DNA of 64,000 bases from Mucilaginibacter achroorhodeus (GCF_007846095.1 NZ_VOEI01000003.1:186001-250000), one strand, 5' to 3'. Shown: positions 27,471 to 38,353, counted from the first letter of the stretch. Numbers and translations are program-made. Notes: generated from the letters alone by a model not told the origin.

Positions 27471-30200
27471 TTAGTAAGGCTTTTTTTTCTATTTGCGCTT
27501 GTTTTAATAGTTAACATGATGGCGTCTGCAAAAAGAGGGCATCATAATGTAACTGTAAGGGATACTATTATAAAACTTGATTCGATACGAGACAGGCGCC
27601 TGCTTAGGCTCGATAAAAAAGACAAGGCCAATAAAAATAATAGGCCCGGCGCATCGGCAGGGCAGCTTAATACCAGACAAGACACCACCCCAGGTGCCGG
27701 CGGTTTAAAATCTATAGTTAAATCTGTTGCCGAGGATTCCACCTTTGTAGACAATGAAAACAAGATCACTTATCTGTACGGTAAGGCACGCGTTACCTAC
27801 GAGGATTTTGAGCTGGATGCCGAATACATCCGTGTTAACGAGAAAACCCACCTCATATTTGCCAGGGGTGCAATTGACCCCAGGACAAAGCGCTATGTAG
27901 GCAGGCCATTGTCAAAGTCAAAAAACGAAAAGCCGGTAGCATCAGACTCCCTGCTGTTTGATTATAAAACCAAAAAGGTAAAGATATGGAACCCGGCATC
28001 AGAGCAGGAGGGAAACTTCATATCTGGCGGGCAGGCAAAACGTTTAAATGAAAACGAAGTTGCGTACCGTAATGTCATATTCAGTACCTGTAACCTGCCT
28101 TATCCTGACACACACTTCGGTATTGTGATCACCAAAGGTATCGGTGAAAAGAAACGCATCATATCCGGGCCGGCCTACCTGGAAATTGCCGGTGTTCCGT
28201 TGCCAATAGGTTTGCCATTCGGTTTTTTCCCAAAACCCGACTCAAGGTCATCCGGAGTTATTTTGCCGTCGTTTGGTGAGGATCAAAAATTAGGCTTCTT
28301 CCTGCGAAATCTGGGATATTACATGGCTATCAATGATAATATCGACCTTACCACAATGGCCACCATTTATTCCAGGGGCTCGTACGAGATCAATACCAAT
28401 GCGCGCTATTTAAAACGTTATAAATACGGTGGCAGCTTAACGCTTGCATATGGTTCGCACAATTATGGTCTGCCCGGCGACCCGGCTGCAAAGGATTTTA
28501 ATATCACCTGGACGCACTCACAAGACCCTAACGCTAATCCGGGGACTACCTTTAGCGCTTCGGTAAATGCCGGTACATCAACATTTTATTCAAATAGCGT
28601 AAACCAGAGTAATTTTAACGTACAGGCGCTTACACAAAACAGCTTACGGTCGAGTATTAACTACGGCAAAACCTGGGCAAATTCGCCTTTCAACTTAAAT
28701 ATCAGCTTAGGCCACAGCCAGGATCTTGCTGCCAAAACCGTTAACCTGGAATTGCCAACACTTAGCTTCAACATGGCTACGCTAAGTCCGTTTAAAAACC
28801 CGGAAAGCGTTAATCAAAGGTGGTATGAAAAAATCACAGTTGGTTACAGCTTGCAGGCAACCAACAGACTGAATAATATCCCGGAATCTGAACTATTTAA
28901 ATCAAACACATTTACTAAACGTTTGCAGAACGGTATGCAGCATACCATTCCTATTGCGTTTAACACCACGCTGGCTAAATTTTTCCAATTTAATACAAGT
29001 ATAAATTACATCGAGCGCTGGTATCTACAAAGCACCCGGATAAGACTGGATAGGGGCTCAAGCGCGGGGCAGGTCAATCAAATAAGGGACACTGTTCCGG
29101 GTTTTAACCGCGCTGGTGAATATAGTTTTAGTGCAGGTTTCTCCACTAAACTTTATGGTACCGTTCCGTTCAAAAAAGGTAATATACAAGCTATAAGGCA
29201 CATTACCACGCCGTCCATAAGTTTTGCCTACCGTCCTGATTTTGGCGATCCAAGCTATGGATACTATCGCACGGCAGTAAGCAGCGCAACAGTGCCATAT
29301 CCCTACTACGCAACCCGTTATTCCATATTTGATGGTTTACCTTACGGAGGGCCAAGTCCCGGCAAGCAAGCAGGTCTTAATTTCTCGCTCGATAACACCA
29401 TTGAGGCAAAGGTTAAACCTAAAAGTACTGATACAACGGGTACGCCCAAAAAGATCCCCATTTTGCAGGGTTTAACTTTTTCAACTTTTTACAACTTTGC
29501 AGCCGACTCGTTGAAGCTTTCGCCGATCAACTTTAATGGGCATACTTCTATTCTGAACCAAAAAGTAAATCTGAGCTTCAGCGGTAGTTTCGACCCTTAC
29601 GTAACACTCGTTCGCGATTCCATTTCAGGTGGCCAGATACAAAAGTATATCAGGCAAATAAACCGTTATACCTGGCAGGATGGTAGGTTCCCTACGCTAA
29701 GGCAGTTTACATTCTCCATGAGCAGCAGTTTAAACTCATCGTCTTTTTCGCCTAAGAAAGCACCGATGCCTGTGGGAACATCTATGCAAACCATGTCTGC
29801 TGATCAAGCCCAGCGATTAGCACTTATGAATGGTGACCCCGGTGCTTATATCGATTTTAATGTACCCTGGAATATTTCGCTTAACTACAGTTACAACTAC
29901 GCTAATAACTATTCTGGCTCCACTACTGCAAATACCCTGATGATAAGCGGCGATGTGAGTATTACGCAAAAATGGAAGATACAGTACAATACTACCTACG
30001 ATATAAAGGCAGGTAAGCTATCTGATGCAACATCATTTGCAATTTACCGCGACCTGCATTGCTGGGACCTGTCTATCAACTGGTTACCTTTTGGTTTCTA
30101 TAAATCGTACAATGTAACCTTAAAGGTTAAATCAACCATTTTGCAGGACCTTAAATTGAGCAAACGCAGCGATTACACCAACAACCCGGGCTTTAACTAA
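27465..30200 (+). CDS. lptD: LptD-like LPS-assembly outer-membrane protein
   Basis: 911 residues. A TTG start at 27465 is chosen because it gives a full signal peptide (KLVRLFFLFALVLIVNMMASA); the next Met would remove it. The N-terminal half holds an OstA-like beta-jellyroll (about 85-240, e.g. FELDAEYIRVNEKTHLIFARG), and from about 280 onward alternating amphipathic strands rich in Tyr, Asn and Ser form a large barrel. The family inserts LPS into the outer leaflet together with a lipoprotein partner, not seen here. The cinA gene starts 2 bp after the stop. Confidence 0.87.
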   Translation: MKLVRLFFLFALVLIVNMMASAKRGHHNVTVRDTIIKLDSIRDRRLLRLDKKDKANKNNRPGASAGQLNTRQDTTPGAGGLKSIVKSVAEDSTFVDNENKITYLYGKARVTYEDFELDAEYIRVNEKTHLIFARGAIDPRTKRYVGRPLSKSKNEKPVASDSLLFDYKTKKVKIWNPASEQEGNFISGGQAKRLNENEVAYRNVIFSTCNLPYPDTHFGIVITKGIGEKKRIISGPAYLEIAGVPLPIGLPFGFFPKPDSRSSGVILPSFGEDQKLGFFLRNLGYYMAINDNIDLTTMATIYSRGSYEINTNARYLKRYKYGGSLTLAYGSHNYGLPGDPAAKDFNITWTHSQDPNANPGTTFSASVNAGTSTFYSNSVNQSNFNVQALTQNSLRSSINYGKTWANSPFNLNISLGHSQDLAAKTVNLELPTLSFNMATLSPFKNPESVNQRWYEKITVGYSLQATNRLNNIPESELFKSNTFTKRLQNGMQHTIPIAFNTTLAKFFQFNTSINYIERWYLQSTRIRLDRGSSAGQVNQIRDTVPGFNRAGEYSFSAGFSTKLYGTVPFKKGNIQAIRHITTPSISFAYRPDFGDPSYGYYRTAVSSATVPYPYYATRYSIFDGLPYGGPSPGKQAGLNFSLDNTIEAKVKPKSTDTTGTPKKIPILQGLTFSTFYNFAADSLKLSPINFNGHTSILNQKVNLSFSGSFDPYVTLVRDSISGGQIQKYIRQINRYTWQDGRFPTLRQFTFSMSSSLNSSSFSPKKAPMPVGTSMQTMSADQAQRLALMNGDPGAYIDFNVPWNISLNYSYNYANNYSGSTTANTLMISGDVSITQKWKIQYNTTYDIKAGKLSDATSFAIYRDLHCWDLSINWLPFGFYKSYNVTLKVKSTILQDLKLSKRSDYTNNPGFN

Positions 30201-30201
30201 T

Positions 30202-31449
30202 ATGCTGGCAGAAATTATTACCATTGGCGACGAAATTTTAATAGGACAGATTGTTGATACCAATTCTGCCTGGATGGCGCAGTTGCTAAACAGCGAGGGT
30301 ATAAGAGTTAAACAGATATCGTCAGTATCTGATAACAGGGAACACATTTTGAAAGCCTTTGCGGAAGCAGCAGAACGAGTTGACATTATTTTAATAACCG
30401 GTGGCCTTGGCCCAACCAAAGACGATATAACTAAACAGACACTTGCGCAATACTTTGGTGTGCCGCTTGTTTTAAATGAGGATGCATTAACCAATGTGCT
30501 GAATATATTTAAGCGCTACAACCGCCCAATGCTTGATGTGAACCGTATGCAGGCGCAAGTACCGCAAAATTGCGAGGTGATATTGAACCATAATGGTACT
30601 GCACCGGGTATGTGGTTTAATGAGGATGGTAAAATATATGTATCAATGCCGGGCGTGCCGTTTGAGATGCAATACATGATGCAGGACCAGGTTGTGCCAA
30701 AACTGAAACAAACCTTAAAACTGCCATCCATAGTCCATAAAACAATATTGACGGCCGGCGAGGGAGAATCATACCTTGCTGAAAAGATATCAGATATTGA
30801 AAGTAGTTTGCCGCCTCATATCAAGCTGGCCTATTTACCTAAAATGGGGCAGGTGCGCCTGCGTTTGAGTGGTGATGGTGAAGATGAGGCAGCGCTGAAA
30901 AAAGAGATTGATGTGTTTGCTGCACAGATTGTTGAACGGGTAGGTGTTAATGTGATAGCCCAGGAAGATAAGCCGATAGAAAAGGTTATCCTTGATGAGA
31001 TGGCTTCGCGCGGTTTAACGCTAAGCCTGGCTGAGAGCTGTACCGGCGGATATGTATCGCATTTACTTACCCAGCATGCAGGCTCATCGGCCGTTTATTT
31101 GGGCGGCTTGGTAAGCTATGCAAATGATCTTAAACAGCATATCCTTGGTGTAAAGGAAGAAACTCTCTACCAGTTTGGCGCGGTAAGCGAACAGACTGTT
31201 ATTGAAATGGTTGAGGGTGCATTACGCCAGTTTAAGTCTGATTATGCGGTTGCAATCACCGGGATTGCAGGGCCCGGCGGGGGTTCTGAAGAGAAGCCCG
31301 TAGGTACCGTATGGATAGCGGTGGCAAATGCAAATAAAACTGTGACAAAGAAATTCACATTTGGTAACAAGCGTTTACAAAACATTGAAAGAAGTGCCGT
31401 GAGCGCATTTTTTATGTTGAATACTTTAATAAAAGAAACTACAACTTAA
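30202..31449 (+). CDS. cinA: CinA family protein (nicotinamide-nucleotide amidase / competence-damage protein)
   Basis: 415 residues, the usual two-domain length. The N-terminal molybdopterin-binding-like domain starts LAEIITIGDEILIGQIVDTN and has the GGLGPTKDD loop; the C-terminal amidase domain has SLAESCTGGYVSHLLT and AITGIAGPGGG. The C-terminal domain deamidates NMN in pyridine nucleotide recycling, and the N-terminal domain has ADP-ribose pyrophosphatase activity in some members. It follows the LptD-like gene by 2 bp, so it is translated from the same message. Confidence 0.95.
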   Translation: MLAEIITIGDEILIGQIVDTNSAWMAQLLNSEGIRVKQISSVSDNREHILKAFAEAAERVDIILITGGLGPTKDDITKQTLAQYFGVPLVLNEDALTNVLNIFKRYNRPMLDVNRMQAQVPQNCEVILNHNGTAPGMWFNEDGKIYVSMPGVPFEMQYMMQDQVVPKLKQTLKLPSIVHKTILTAGEGESYLAEKISDIESSLPPHIKLAYLPKMGQVRLRLSGDGEDEAALKKEIDVFAAQIVERVGVNVIAQEDKPIEKVILDEMASRGLTLSLAESCTGGYVSHLLTQHAGSSAVYLGGLVSYANDLKQHILGVKEETLYQFGAVSEQTVIEMVEGALRQFKSDYAVAITGIAGPGGGSEEKPVGTVWIAVANANKTVTKKFTFGNKRLQNIERSAVSAFFMLNTLIKETTT

Positions 31450-31462
31450 CCTTTCATTTCCC

Positions 31463-31470
31463 TAAATTTG
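31463..31470 (+). promoter_or_regulatory. candidate -7 element for the E2 gene
   Basis: TAAATTTG fits TAnnTTTG, 24 bp before the ATG at 31494. No convincing -33 TTTG is at the right distance, so this is only a candidate. Confidence 0.35.
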
Positions 31471-31493
31471 GTCACTGATATACAGTTTTACTT

Positions 31494-33032
31494 ATGGCCA
31501 AATACCAATTGTTATTGCCGAAAATGGGGGAAAGTGTTGCAGAGGCAACAATAATTAAATGGAATAAAAAACCAGGCGATTATATTGAAGCAGATGAGGC
31601 AGTTATGGAGATCGCTACCGATAAGGTGGACTCTGAAGTGCCATCTCCGGTATCTGGAAAATTGATCGAGCAGCTTTACAAAGAGGATGACGTTGTACAG
31701 GTTGGATCTGTAATAGCTGTAATAGAAACAGACGCCGCAGAAGAAGAAACGGCTGCTGCTCCAGCCCTTGCCGAGGCCGAAAAGCCTGCATCGCAAGCAA
31801 ATCAAGAACCACAAACATCAGAAGCTCATCAGCCGGACAAAGCAGAAGCACCGCAAGAAAATAATGCGGAGGAAGCTACAGCCCAACAAGCTGATGCAAT
31901 ACCGGGATTAGACCAGCTCGAGCAAAAAGAAACAACAGCACCAAAAGCTAACGATGGCATCAAATACGAAAATCGTTTCTATTCTCCTCTCGTCAAAAAT
32001 ATCGCTATCCAAGAAGGTATCAACAACGATGAACTTGACCGCATAGCCGGGACAGGTGCCGAGGGGCGCCTTACTAAGGATGACTTGTTAGATTACATAC
32101 AACAACGCGGCGCCAAAAGCCAGTCGACCCAGAATTTTATTGCACAGCAAACCGCACCTGAGGCCCCGCAAGTGCCTGCGGAACAAACTCAAGCATCTCA
32201 AGCAAAGCCTGAGCCTATTTTTGCCTCTCCGCATCAGCAGGTGCCGAAAACCCAAGCACCTCAACCAGCGGCCGAAACGCCAAAAGCTGAGCAGGCATCA
32301 GCACCGGCAACTTCTGTATCCGGAGGGCACGAGATCATAGAGATGGACCGCATGCGTAAGCTTATTGCTGAGCACATGGTGCACAGTAAGCACACATCGC
32401 CACACGTAACCTCTTTTGTTGAGGCCGACGTTACCGAATTGGTAATGTGGCGCGATAAGATCAAAAACTCGTTTGAAAAACGCGAAGGTGAGAAGATCAC
32501 GTTTACCCCTATATTTATTGAAGCTGTGGTAAAGGCTATCAAAGATTTCCCGATGATCAACGTGTCTGTTAACGGTACGCAGATCATCAAGAAAAAGGAT
32601 ATCAACATCAGCATGGCCACAGCCTTACCAAGTGGTAATCTTATTGTACCGGTTATTAAAAAGGCCGACGAGCTTAGCTTGCTTGGAATAACAAAGGCGG
32701 TTAATGACCTGGCTAACCGTGCACGTGGTAACAAACTGCAGCCCGATGATGTGCGCGACGGAACGTTTACGTTAACCAACGTAGGCTCTTTCGGTAACGT
32801 TATGGGTACGCCAATCATCAACCAGCCTCAAGTGGCTATACTTGCGGTGGGTGCTATCAAGAAAAAGCCTGCAGTTGTTGAAACTCCGCAAGGTGATGCT
32901 ATTGCCATAAGGCATATGATGTTCCTTTCTTTATCCTATGACCATCGCGTGGTTGATGGTGCCTTAGGCGGCTCATTTGTGAGCAGGGTAGCCCACTACC
33001 TTGAAAATTGGGACCCAAACAGGAGTTTATAG
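31494..33032 (+). CDS. dihydrolipoamide acyltransferase, E2 of a 2-oxoacid dehydrogenase complex
   Basis: 512 residues. The lipoyl domain (1-77) has the lipoylated Lys in EIATDKVDSEV (about 43). A long Ala/Pro/Gln/Glu-rich linker (about 80-160) leads to the E3/E1-binding domain (YSPLVKNIAIQEGI...GRLTKDDLLDYI, about 163-205); a second Ala/Pro/Gln linker precedes the catalytic domain (about 275-512) with DHRVVDG at 483-489 (His484, Asp488). The enzyme transfers the acyl group to CoA. The sequence suits a branched-chain-type E2; E1 and E3 are not nearby, so the exact substrate is open. Confidence 0.93.
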   Translation: MAKYQLLLPKMGESVAEATIIKWNKKPGDYIEADEAVMEIATDKVDSEVPSPVSGKLIEQLYKEDDVVQVGSVIAVIETDAAEEETAAAPALAEAEKPASQANQEPQTSEAHQPDKAEAPQENNAEEATAQQADAIPGLDQLEQKETTAPKANDGIKYENRFYSPLVKNIAIQEGINNDELDRIAGTGAEGRLTKDDLLDYIQQRGAKSQSTQNFIAQQTAPEAPQVPAEQTQASQAKPEPIFASPHQQVPKTQAPQPAAETPKAEQASAPATSVSGGHEIIEMDRMRKLIAEHMVHSKHTSPHVTSFVEADVTELVMWRDKIKNSFEKREGEKITFTPIFIEAVVKAIKDFPMINVSVNGTQIIKKKDINISMATALPSGNLIVPVIKKADELSLLGITKAVNDLANRARGNKLQPDDVRDGTFTLTNVGSFGNVMGTPIINQPQVAILAVGAIKKKPAVVETPQGDAIAIRHMMFLSLSYDHRVVDGALGGSFVSRVAHYLENWDPNRSL

Positions 33033-33072
33033 TACAGGAATATAGTTAATTTAAATTGTGAGTTCTACAGAA

Positions 33073-33097
33073 AAAGGCTTCCCGAAAGGAAGCCTTT
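33073..33097. terminator. bidirectional intrinsic terminator
   Basis: AAAGGCTTCC pairs perfectly with GGAAGCCTTT around CGAAA, with T-rich flank on the plus strand (TTTATTATTTTA) and TTTTTC on the minus strand. It lies between the convergent E2 and glycosyltransferase genes. Confidence 0.85.
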
Positions 33098-33103
33098 ATT
33101 ATT

Positions 33104-34315
33104 TTAAGCATTTGCTGCAACTGGTTTCAGCTGTAAAACATTCTCTTCCGTTTCCTCATCAAATTTGCGGGTAAGCATTTCGTGGACAATCTTAAGCCAA
33201 AGTATAAATGCCGGCAAAGCCATTAGAGCATATTTGACGATATAGTTCTTACGGATATCAGGCGGGAAAAGATCGGACCCGCCAAAACCCGTCAGCAACA
33301 GTGTAAAAATAAAAACGAATCGCTCAAAGCTGGTAATAGGGCGTTTAAGATTTACGTACCAGATACCGAAGCCTATAAAAGCTATCACGTAAGTTGGTGG
33401 CTCAGATCCGGTGCTGAAAATTACCGTAAACACCAGTACTGATGCTAACAGCAATAACTGGTATTGCTTATTGCGCCAGTATTTTATCCTAAGCATTGAT
33501 GCGCCGAATAAAAGCAACGCCGGGATAAGCGTATACAGGTTTGAGATGCCTTGTGCGTTAAAGATCTTGGCTATCATCCCCATAACACTAACGTTTCCTC
33601 GGTATGAACCTAAGTTGGCTGCGTTTTTTGCTTGCAGATCGGGCAACCAGTCTTTGTAAGTTTGAATAATGTAACTTGGTGATGATACCGCCATAGGCAA
33701 AATAAATAATACCACCGACCAGAACACCAACCCAAGTATCAGCCTCAATTTATTGTCTGAAAAGAAGAAGAACGCAAGCCCGACTATCCCGTAAAGTTTA
33801 ATAGCGGTGCCGATAACGATCATCAACGCCGCCCAAAAATCCTTTTGGTTTCTGATAAGTAAAAAGCTGAATATTACTAATGAAGCGATCAAAGGGTTTA
33901 CCTGCACATTACCGGATGATCCCATCATGGCATTTACGTTAAGCAAAAGAATGATTGTTTTTTGGAAATTATTTAAAGGCAGTTTTATAATGGCATAATA
34001 GGTAACCCAGGTTAAAAAAAGTACCCAAAGTATAACGCCTACTTGGTTGGGCAACAAAGCAAAAGGTGCCATTATTAAACCAAATACCGGCCCATAGTGG
34101 TTAAGGTCAAAATAATATTGCGGTTCGGGGCCAAACAAAGTATGCTGATGGATGAGGTTTAAAAAGTTATGCTTATATATAATATAGTTATTATGGGTGG
34201 TTTCGGTGTTCTCTGGATGGGCGATAATATCTTTTGCTACAGCAAACAAACTCAGGCCGAACAACAACACCACCACAAAGGTGCGGTTAAACAGGGTTTT
34301 TCTTAAAAGGGTCAT
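33104..34315 (-). CDS. polytopic membrane glycosyltransferase (GT87/DUF2029-like)
   Basis: 403 residues with about ten hydrophobic helices. The first helix starts near residue 11 (TFVVVLLFGLSLFAVA), followed by a periplasmic loop with an HNFLNLIHQHTLFGPEP segment and a FDLNHYGPVFGLIMAPF block that matches the GT87/DUF2029 mannosyl- and arabinofuranosyltransferase-type architecture (acidic residue after TM1). Such enzymes use polyprenyl-linked sugars. The acceptor cannot be told. It stands alone, convergent with the E2 gene. Confidence 0.78.
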   Translation of the reverse strand: MTLLRKTLFNRTFVVVLLFGLSLFAVAKDIIAHPENTETTHNNYIIYKHNFLNLIHQHTLFGPEPQYYFDLNHYGPVFGLIMAPFALLPNQVGVILWVLFLTWVTYYAIIKLPLNNFQKTIILLLNVNAMMGSSGNVQVNPLIASLVIFSFLLIRNQKDFWAALMIVIGTAIKLYGIVGLAFFFFSDNKLRLILGLVFWSVVLFILPMAVSSPSYIIQTYKDWLPDLQAKNAANLGSYRGNVSVMGMIAKIFNAQGISNLYTLIPALLLFGASMLRIKYWRNKQYQLLLLASVLVFTVIFSTGSEPPTYVIAFIGFGIWYVNLKRPITSFERFVFIFTLLLTGFGGSDLFPPDIRKNYIVKYALMALPAFILWLKIVHEMLTRKFDEETEENVLQLKPVAANA

Positions 34316-34371
34316 CTATATAAAGCTTGCCGCGAAATTAATCATTTCATTGCAATCATCATTTCAATAAA

Positions 34372-34401
34372 AAAGCCATCCCGGTTTCCCGGAACGGCTT
34401 T
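34372..34401 (-). terminator. terminator of the metY-metX-hom operon
   Basis: On the minus strand AAAGCC pairs with GGCTTT; inner CCGG pairs with CCGG across a GAAA-type loop with a small internal mismatch, and a T-run (TTTTTTATTG) follows. It lies 24 bp beyond the hom stop. Confidence 0.75.
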
Positions 34402-34424
34402 AATTTAAAGGAGTGATCTAAAAT

Positions 34425-35660
34425 TTATGCTTCTGCTTCCTGCAGTTTGGCATTAGCAAGCTTCACGCCGGATAGCTGGTCGGCAAAGGCAACAAAGGCC
34501 CCGCTATCGGCTATTTGCTGTTGATTGTCGATCAATTTTTGCAGATTGATCTTGCCGATAACAAACTTGTAACTGCCTGAGTAGAAACGTTCGTGGATGT
34601 GTTCAAATTCTAAAGCATCAACCAAAGCTTCATCATCATAACGCAGGTAGATATTGATATCTACATTGTTGGTGAATTGCAAGCGGTTATTATCTGCTTT
34701 GGCTTTCTTGTATTCGTAAGCATAGTTATATCGCAAGGCTGCAATATCTGAAAGTACGGCAGAACCAGTAGGGTGGCCCCCAGCACCTTTGCCAAAAAAG
34801 AATTGCTGATCGGCAAAGGCGGCTTGCACTGTTACGCCGTTGTACTCATACTCTACATTGTAAAGGAACTCGCTTTCGGTAACAAACTTTGGTAATACAA
34901 AAAGGGTTACGTGGCGGTCATCCAGTTCTTTAGCAACCGGCACCAGTTTTATTTTGAGGTTCTTCTCGCGTGCGTACTGCAGGTCTTTCGCAGATAAGTT
35001 CTGGATACCAACGTTCAGTACATCTTTAGGATCTATAACCACGCCATAGGCATGCGCAGCAGCAATGATGAGTTTGTATTTAGCATCAAACCCACCAACA
35101 TCCATGGTTGGGTCCGTTTCGGCAAAGCCGAGATCTTGCGCTTGCTTTAAGGCTGTTGAATAATCAAGCCCTTCTATAAAACCTTTTGATAGGATGTAAT
35201 TTGATGAGCCATTAAAAATGCCGCTTATGGAATGCAGCAATTCGTTATCGTAATACTCTTCCAGGTTACGAATGATAGGGATACTGCCGCAAACAGAGCC
35301 TTCATATAACAACGATGTTCCGTGCTTTTGCTGCAAGGCTATCAGCTCGTCCAGGTAAGTGGCGATCATTTTTTTACTTGCCGAAACCACATTCTTGCCT
35401 GAGCTTAATGCCCGAGATACGATCTCAAAGGCCGCTTCAGTATCATTTATCAGTTCAACAACCGTATTAATTTCAGGGTTGTTCAATATATCGTCCCTGT
35501 CTGTAGTGAATAACTCTTTTGGTAAAGAACGGTCTTTCTCAGGGTTTTTGATGGCGATCTTTACGATCTCCAGGTTAAGGTTCTTTGTTTTGATGATATC
35601 GTACAGTCCCTGGCCCACAACGCCGAAGCCGAAGAGACCAATGGTAAGTTTCTTGCTCAT
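34425..35660 (-). CDS. hom: homoserine dehydrogenase
   Basis: 411 residues. The N-terminal Rossmann motif GLFGFGVVGQGL (about 8-19) binds NAD(P); the catalytic block contains YEGSVCGSIPIIRNLEEY, SGIFNGSSNYIL and the later EADTDPTMDVGGFDAKYKL-type stretch (here ETDPTMDVGGFDAKYKL). It reduces aspartate semialdehyde to homoserine. The C-terminal ~90 residues do not show an obvious ACT domain. Its start codon shares one base with the metX stop (TAATG), so the two are translationally coupled, and the gene lies last in metY-metX-hom. Confidence 0.95.
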   Translation of the reverse strand: MSKKLTIGLFGFGVVGQGLYDIIKTKNLNLEIVKIAIKNPEKDRSLPKELFTTDRDDILNNPEINTVVELINDTEAAFEIVSRALSSGKNVVSASKKMIATYLDELIALQQKHGTSLLYEGSVCGSIPIIRNLEEYYDNELLHSISGIFNGSSNYILSKGFIEGLDYSTALKQAQDLGFAETDPTMDVGGFDAKYKLIIAAAHAYGVVIDPKDVLNVGIQNLSAKDLQYAREKNLKIKLVPVAKELDDRHVTLFVLPKFVTESEFLYNVEYEYNGVTVQAAFADQQFFFGKGAGGHPTGSAVLSDIAALRYNYAYEYKKAKADNNRLQFTNNVDINIYLRYDDEALVDALEFEHIHERFYSGSYKFVIGKINLQKLIDNQQQIADSGAFVAFADQLSGVKLANAKLQEAEA

Positions 35661-36715
35661 TAAGCTATTTTTTGTAATTCAATAATTTTTCCCTTTACAT
35701 CCGTTTTAAGGAAGGATGTGATCACCTTTGTAAGGTCTTCGGTCTCTATCAGGAAACCATCGTGACCATAAAACGAGTCTAATTCGGCAAAAGCCGACTT
35801 AGGTATATGCCTGAACAGGTATTGCTGTTCCTCAATAGGGAACAATACGTCTGACTTGATGCCAATTACCAAAGTGCGCGCCTTTACCAGGCCCAAAGCT
35901 TTATCAACTCCACCACGGCCACGGCCAACGTTGTGCGAATCCATCGCTTTTGACAAAAACCAGTAGCTGTAAGCATTAAAACGGTTCACAAGTTTTTGTC
36001 CCTGGTAGTTTTGATAGCTTGCTGCTTTAAAGCTCTCGGGTATCTCGTCGCTGTCTTCCTGTTGAGTAATGCCGTAAGTTTTGTAATTACGGTAGGATAG
36101 GAGCGCGATACTTCTGGCTGCTTTTAATCCCTTTGCACCGCCATCTATACTACCTGCCTGGAAGGTACGGTCGGCACTGATGGCCAAGCGTTGCGATTCA
36201 TTAAACGCAATGCCCCATGGTGAGTGGTTAGCATTGGTGGCGATCAATATCAGGTTCTTGATACGATCCTGCTCGATAATGCTCCACTCCAAGGCTTGCT
36301 GGCCGCCTAAAGAGCCGCCTAACAATATTTCTATCTTATCGATACCTAAATGGTTAGCCAGTAACTGGTGCGCTTTTACAATATCCCTGATAGTATATTC
36401 CGGAAATGCCAAAAAATAGGGTTGACCGGTTGCCGGGTTATTGCTTAGCGGGTTAACTGTTCCATAAGGCGAACCCAGAACATTAGCACAAATAATAAAA
36501 TGTTCATCAGGGTTAAAATGGTCTTCGGGGCCAAACAGGCCTTTCCACCAGTCGAAAACATCGGAATTTGCAGTGAGGGCATGGCATACCCACACTACAT
36601 TATCCCGGTTTTTGTTGAGGGTACCGTAAGTATTGTAACCTACTTCAATACCTTGTAATTTACGGCCCGATTCAAGTTCGAAAGTCCCTGTATAAGTAAA
36701 GGTTTGTGTACTCAT
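35660..36715 (-). CDS. metX: homoserine O-acetyltransferase
   Basis: 351 residues from the ATG at 36715, preferred because the family begins near the beta-strand TFTYTGTFELESG; an in-frame extension of 13 residues is unlike the family. Alpha/beta-hydrolase fold with nucleophile Ser135 in GGSLGG (133-138) and the late catalytic Asp (IKSDVLFP) and His (YGHDGFLIE). It makes O-acetylhomoserine, the substrate of MetY upstream. The stop overlaps the hom start by one base. An 88-bp gap to metY contains a small hairpin (36742-36756). Confidence 0.95.
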   Translation of the reverse strand: MSTQTFTYTGTFELESGRKLQGIEVGYNTYGTLNKNRDNVVWVCHALTANSDVFDWWKGLFGPEDHFNPDEHFIICANVLGSPYGTVNPLSNNPATGQPYFLAFPEYTIRDIVKAHQLLANHLGIDKIEILLGGSLGGQQALEWSIIEQDRIKNLILIATNANHSPWGIAFNESQRLAISADRTFQAGSIDGGAKGLKAARSIALLSYRNYKTYGITQQEDSDEIPESFKAASYQNYQGQKLVNRFNAYSYWFLSKAMDSHNVGRGRGGVDKALGLVKARTLVIGIKSDVLFPIEEQQYLFRHIPKSAFAELDSFYGHDGFLIETEDLTKVITSFLKTDVKGKIIELQKIA

Positions 36716-36803
36716 TTCTTCTTTTTCAGTTATAGATGAGCGGCTGCCTGGCAACCACTCTCTACAACTATCACTTAAAAACTAAAAAACTATTAGAAGG
36801 TCT

Positions 36804-38138
<1,335 letters not shown>

Positions 38139-38163
38139 TTAAAACTGAGATTAACTGGCAAGC

Positions 38164-38177
38164 GGATAGAACTATCC
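38164..38177 (-). promoter_or_regulatory. small hairpin close to metY start
   Basis: GGATAG and CTATCC form a perfect 6-bp inverted repeat with almost no spacer, 47 bp before the metY ATG on the minus strand. No T-run follows. It could be part of an alternative fold of the leader that changes access to the metY start. Confidence 0.4.
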
Positions 38178-38180
38178 TAA

Positions 38181-38230
38181 GCAGAGTAACACGTATTTTT
38201 CAGGAAACAGAAAAAGGGAACGTGTACTGC
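38181..38230 (-). promoter_or_regulatory. long stem-loop directly after the poly-Cys ORF
   Basis: In the RNA, GCAGTACACGT (38230-38220) pairs with ACGTGTTACTCTGC (38194-38181) with two bulges, and inside it TTTTTC pairs with GAAAAA. The 5' arm begins 1 nt after the TGA of the short ORF, so a ribosome stalled on the Cys codons would cover or border that arm. No T-run follows at the stem foot, so it is not a standard terminator; it more likely controls access to sequence further down. Confidence 0.55.
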
Positions 38231-38231
38231 A

Positions 38232-38345
38232 TCAACAGCAGCAGCAACACATGCAAATACAGCCATTAGCAGGGTTGTATACAGTAAATGTACCCGATTG
38301 GGTTTGCGATGTGTTTTGTTGGGCTAAATAAATCAGACTTTTCAT
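38232..38345 (-). CDS. short leader ORF with poly-cysteine end (candidate attenuator peptide)
   Basis: 37 codons, ATG at 38345, TGA at 38234-38232. It begins MKSLIYLAQQNTSQ and ends NGCICMCCCCC, so seven of the last nine residues are Cys (mixed TGT/TGC codons, five in a row just before the stop). The start is 9 nt after the 3' strand of the riboswitch P1 helix; the stop is at the foot of a long stem-loop; metY starts 114 nt further on. This is the layout of a leader peptide that senses charged tRNA-Cys. The coding strand has CTG/TGC-type repeats, so the Cys run could be low-complexity DNA, but frame, stop and position all fit a leader. Too short for usual gene finders. Confidence 0.7.
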   Translation of the reverse strand: MKSLIYLAQQNTSQTQSGTFTVYNPANGCICMCCCCC

Positions 38346-38353
38346 GACTATTA

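Noticed and set aside
36716..36754. In-frame extension of metX by 13 residues
   Set aside because: The extension (MPGSRSSITEKEE) is unlike the family's N terminus; the ATG at 36715 fits.
38232..38262. Poly-Cys codons as only a trinucleotide-repeat artefact
   Set aside because: The repeat is short and mixes TGT and TGC, stands exactly before a stop in a frame opened by an ATG just after the riboswitch, and the gene downstream concerns sulfur; kept as a real candidate but with reduced confidence.
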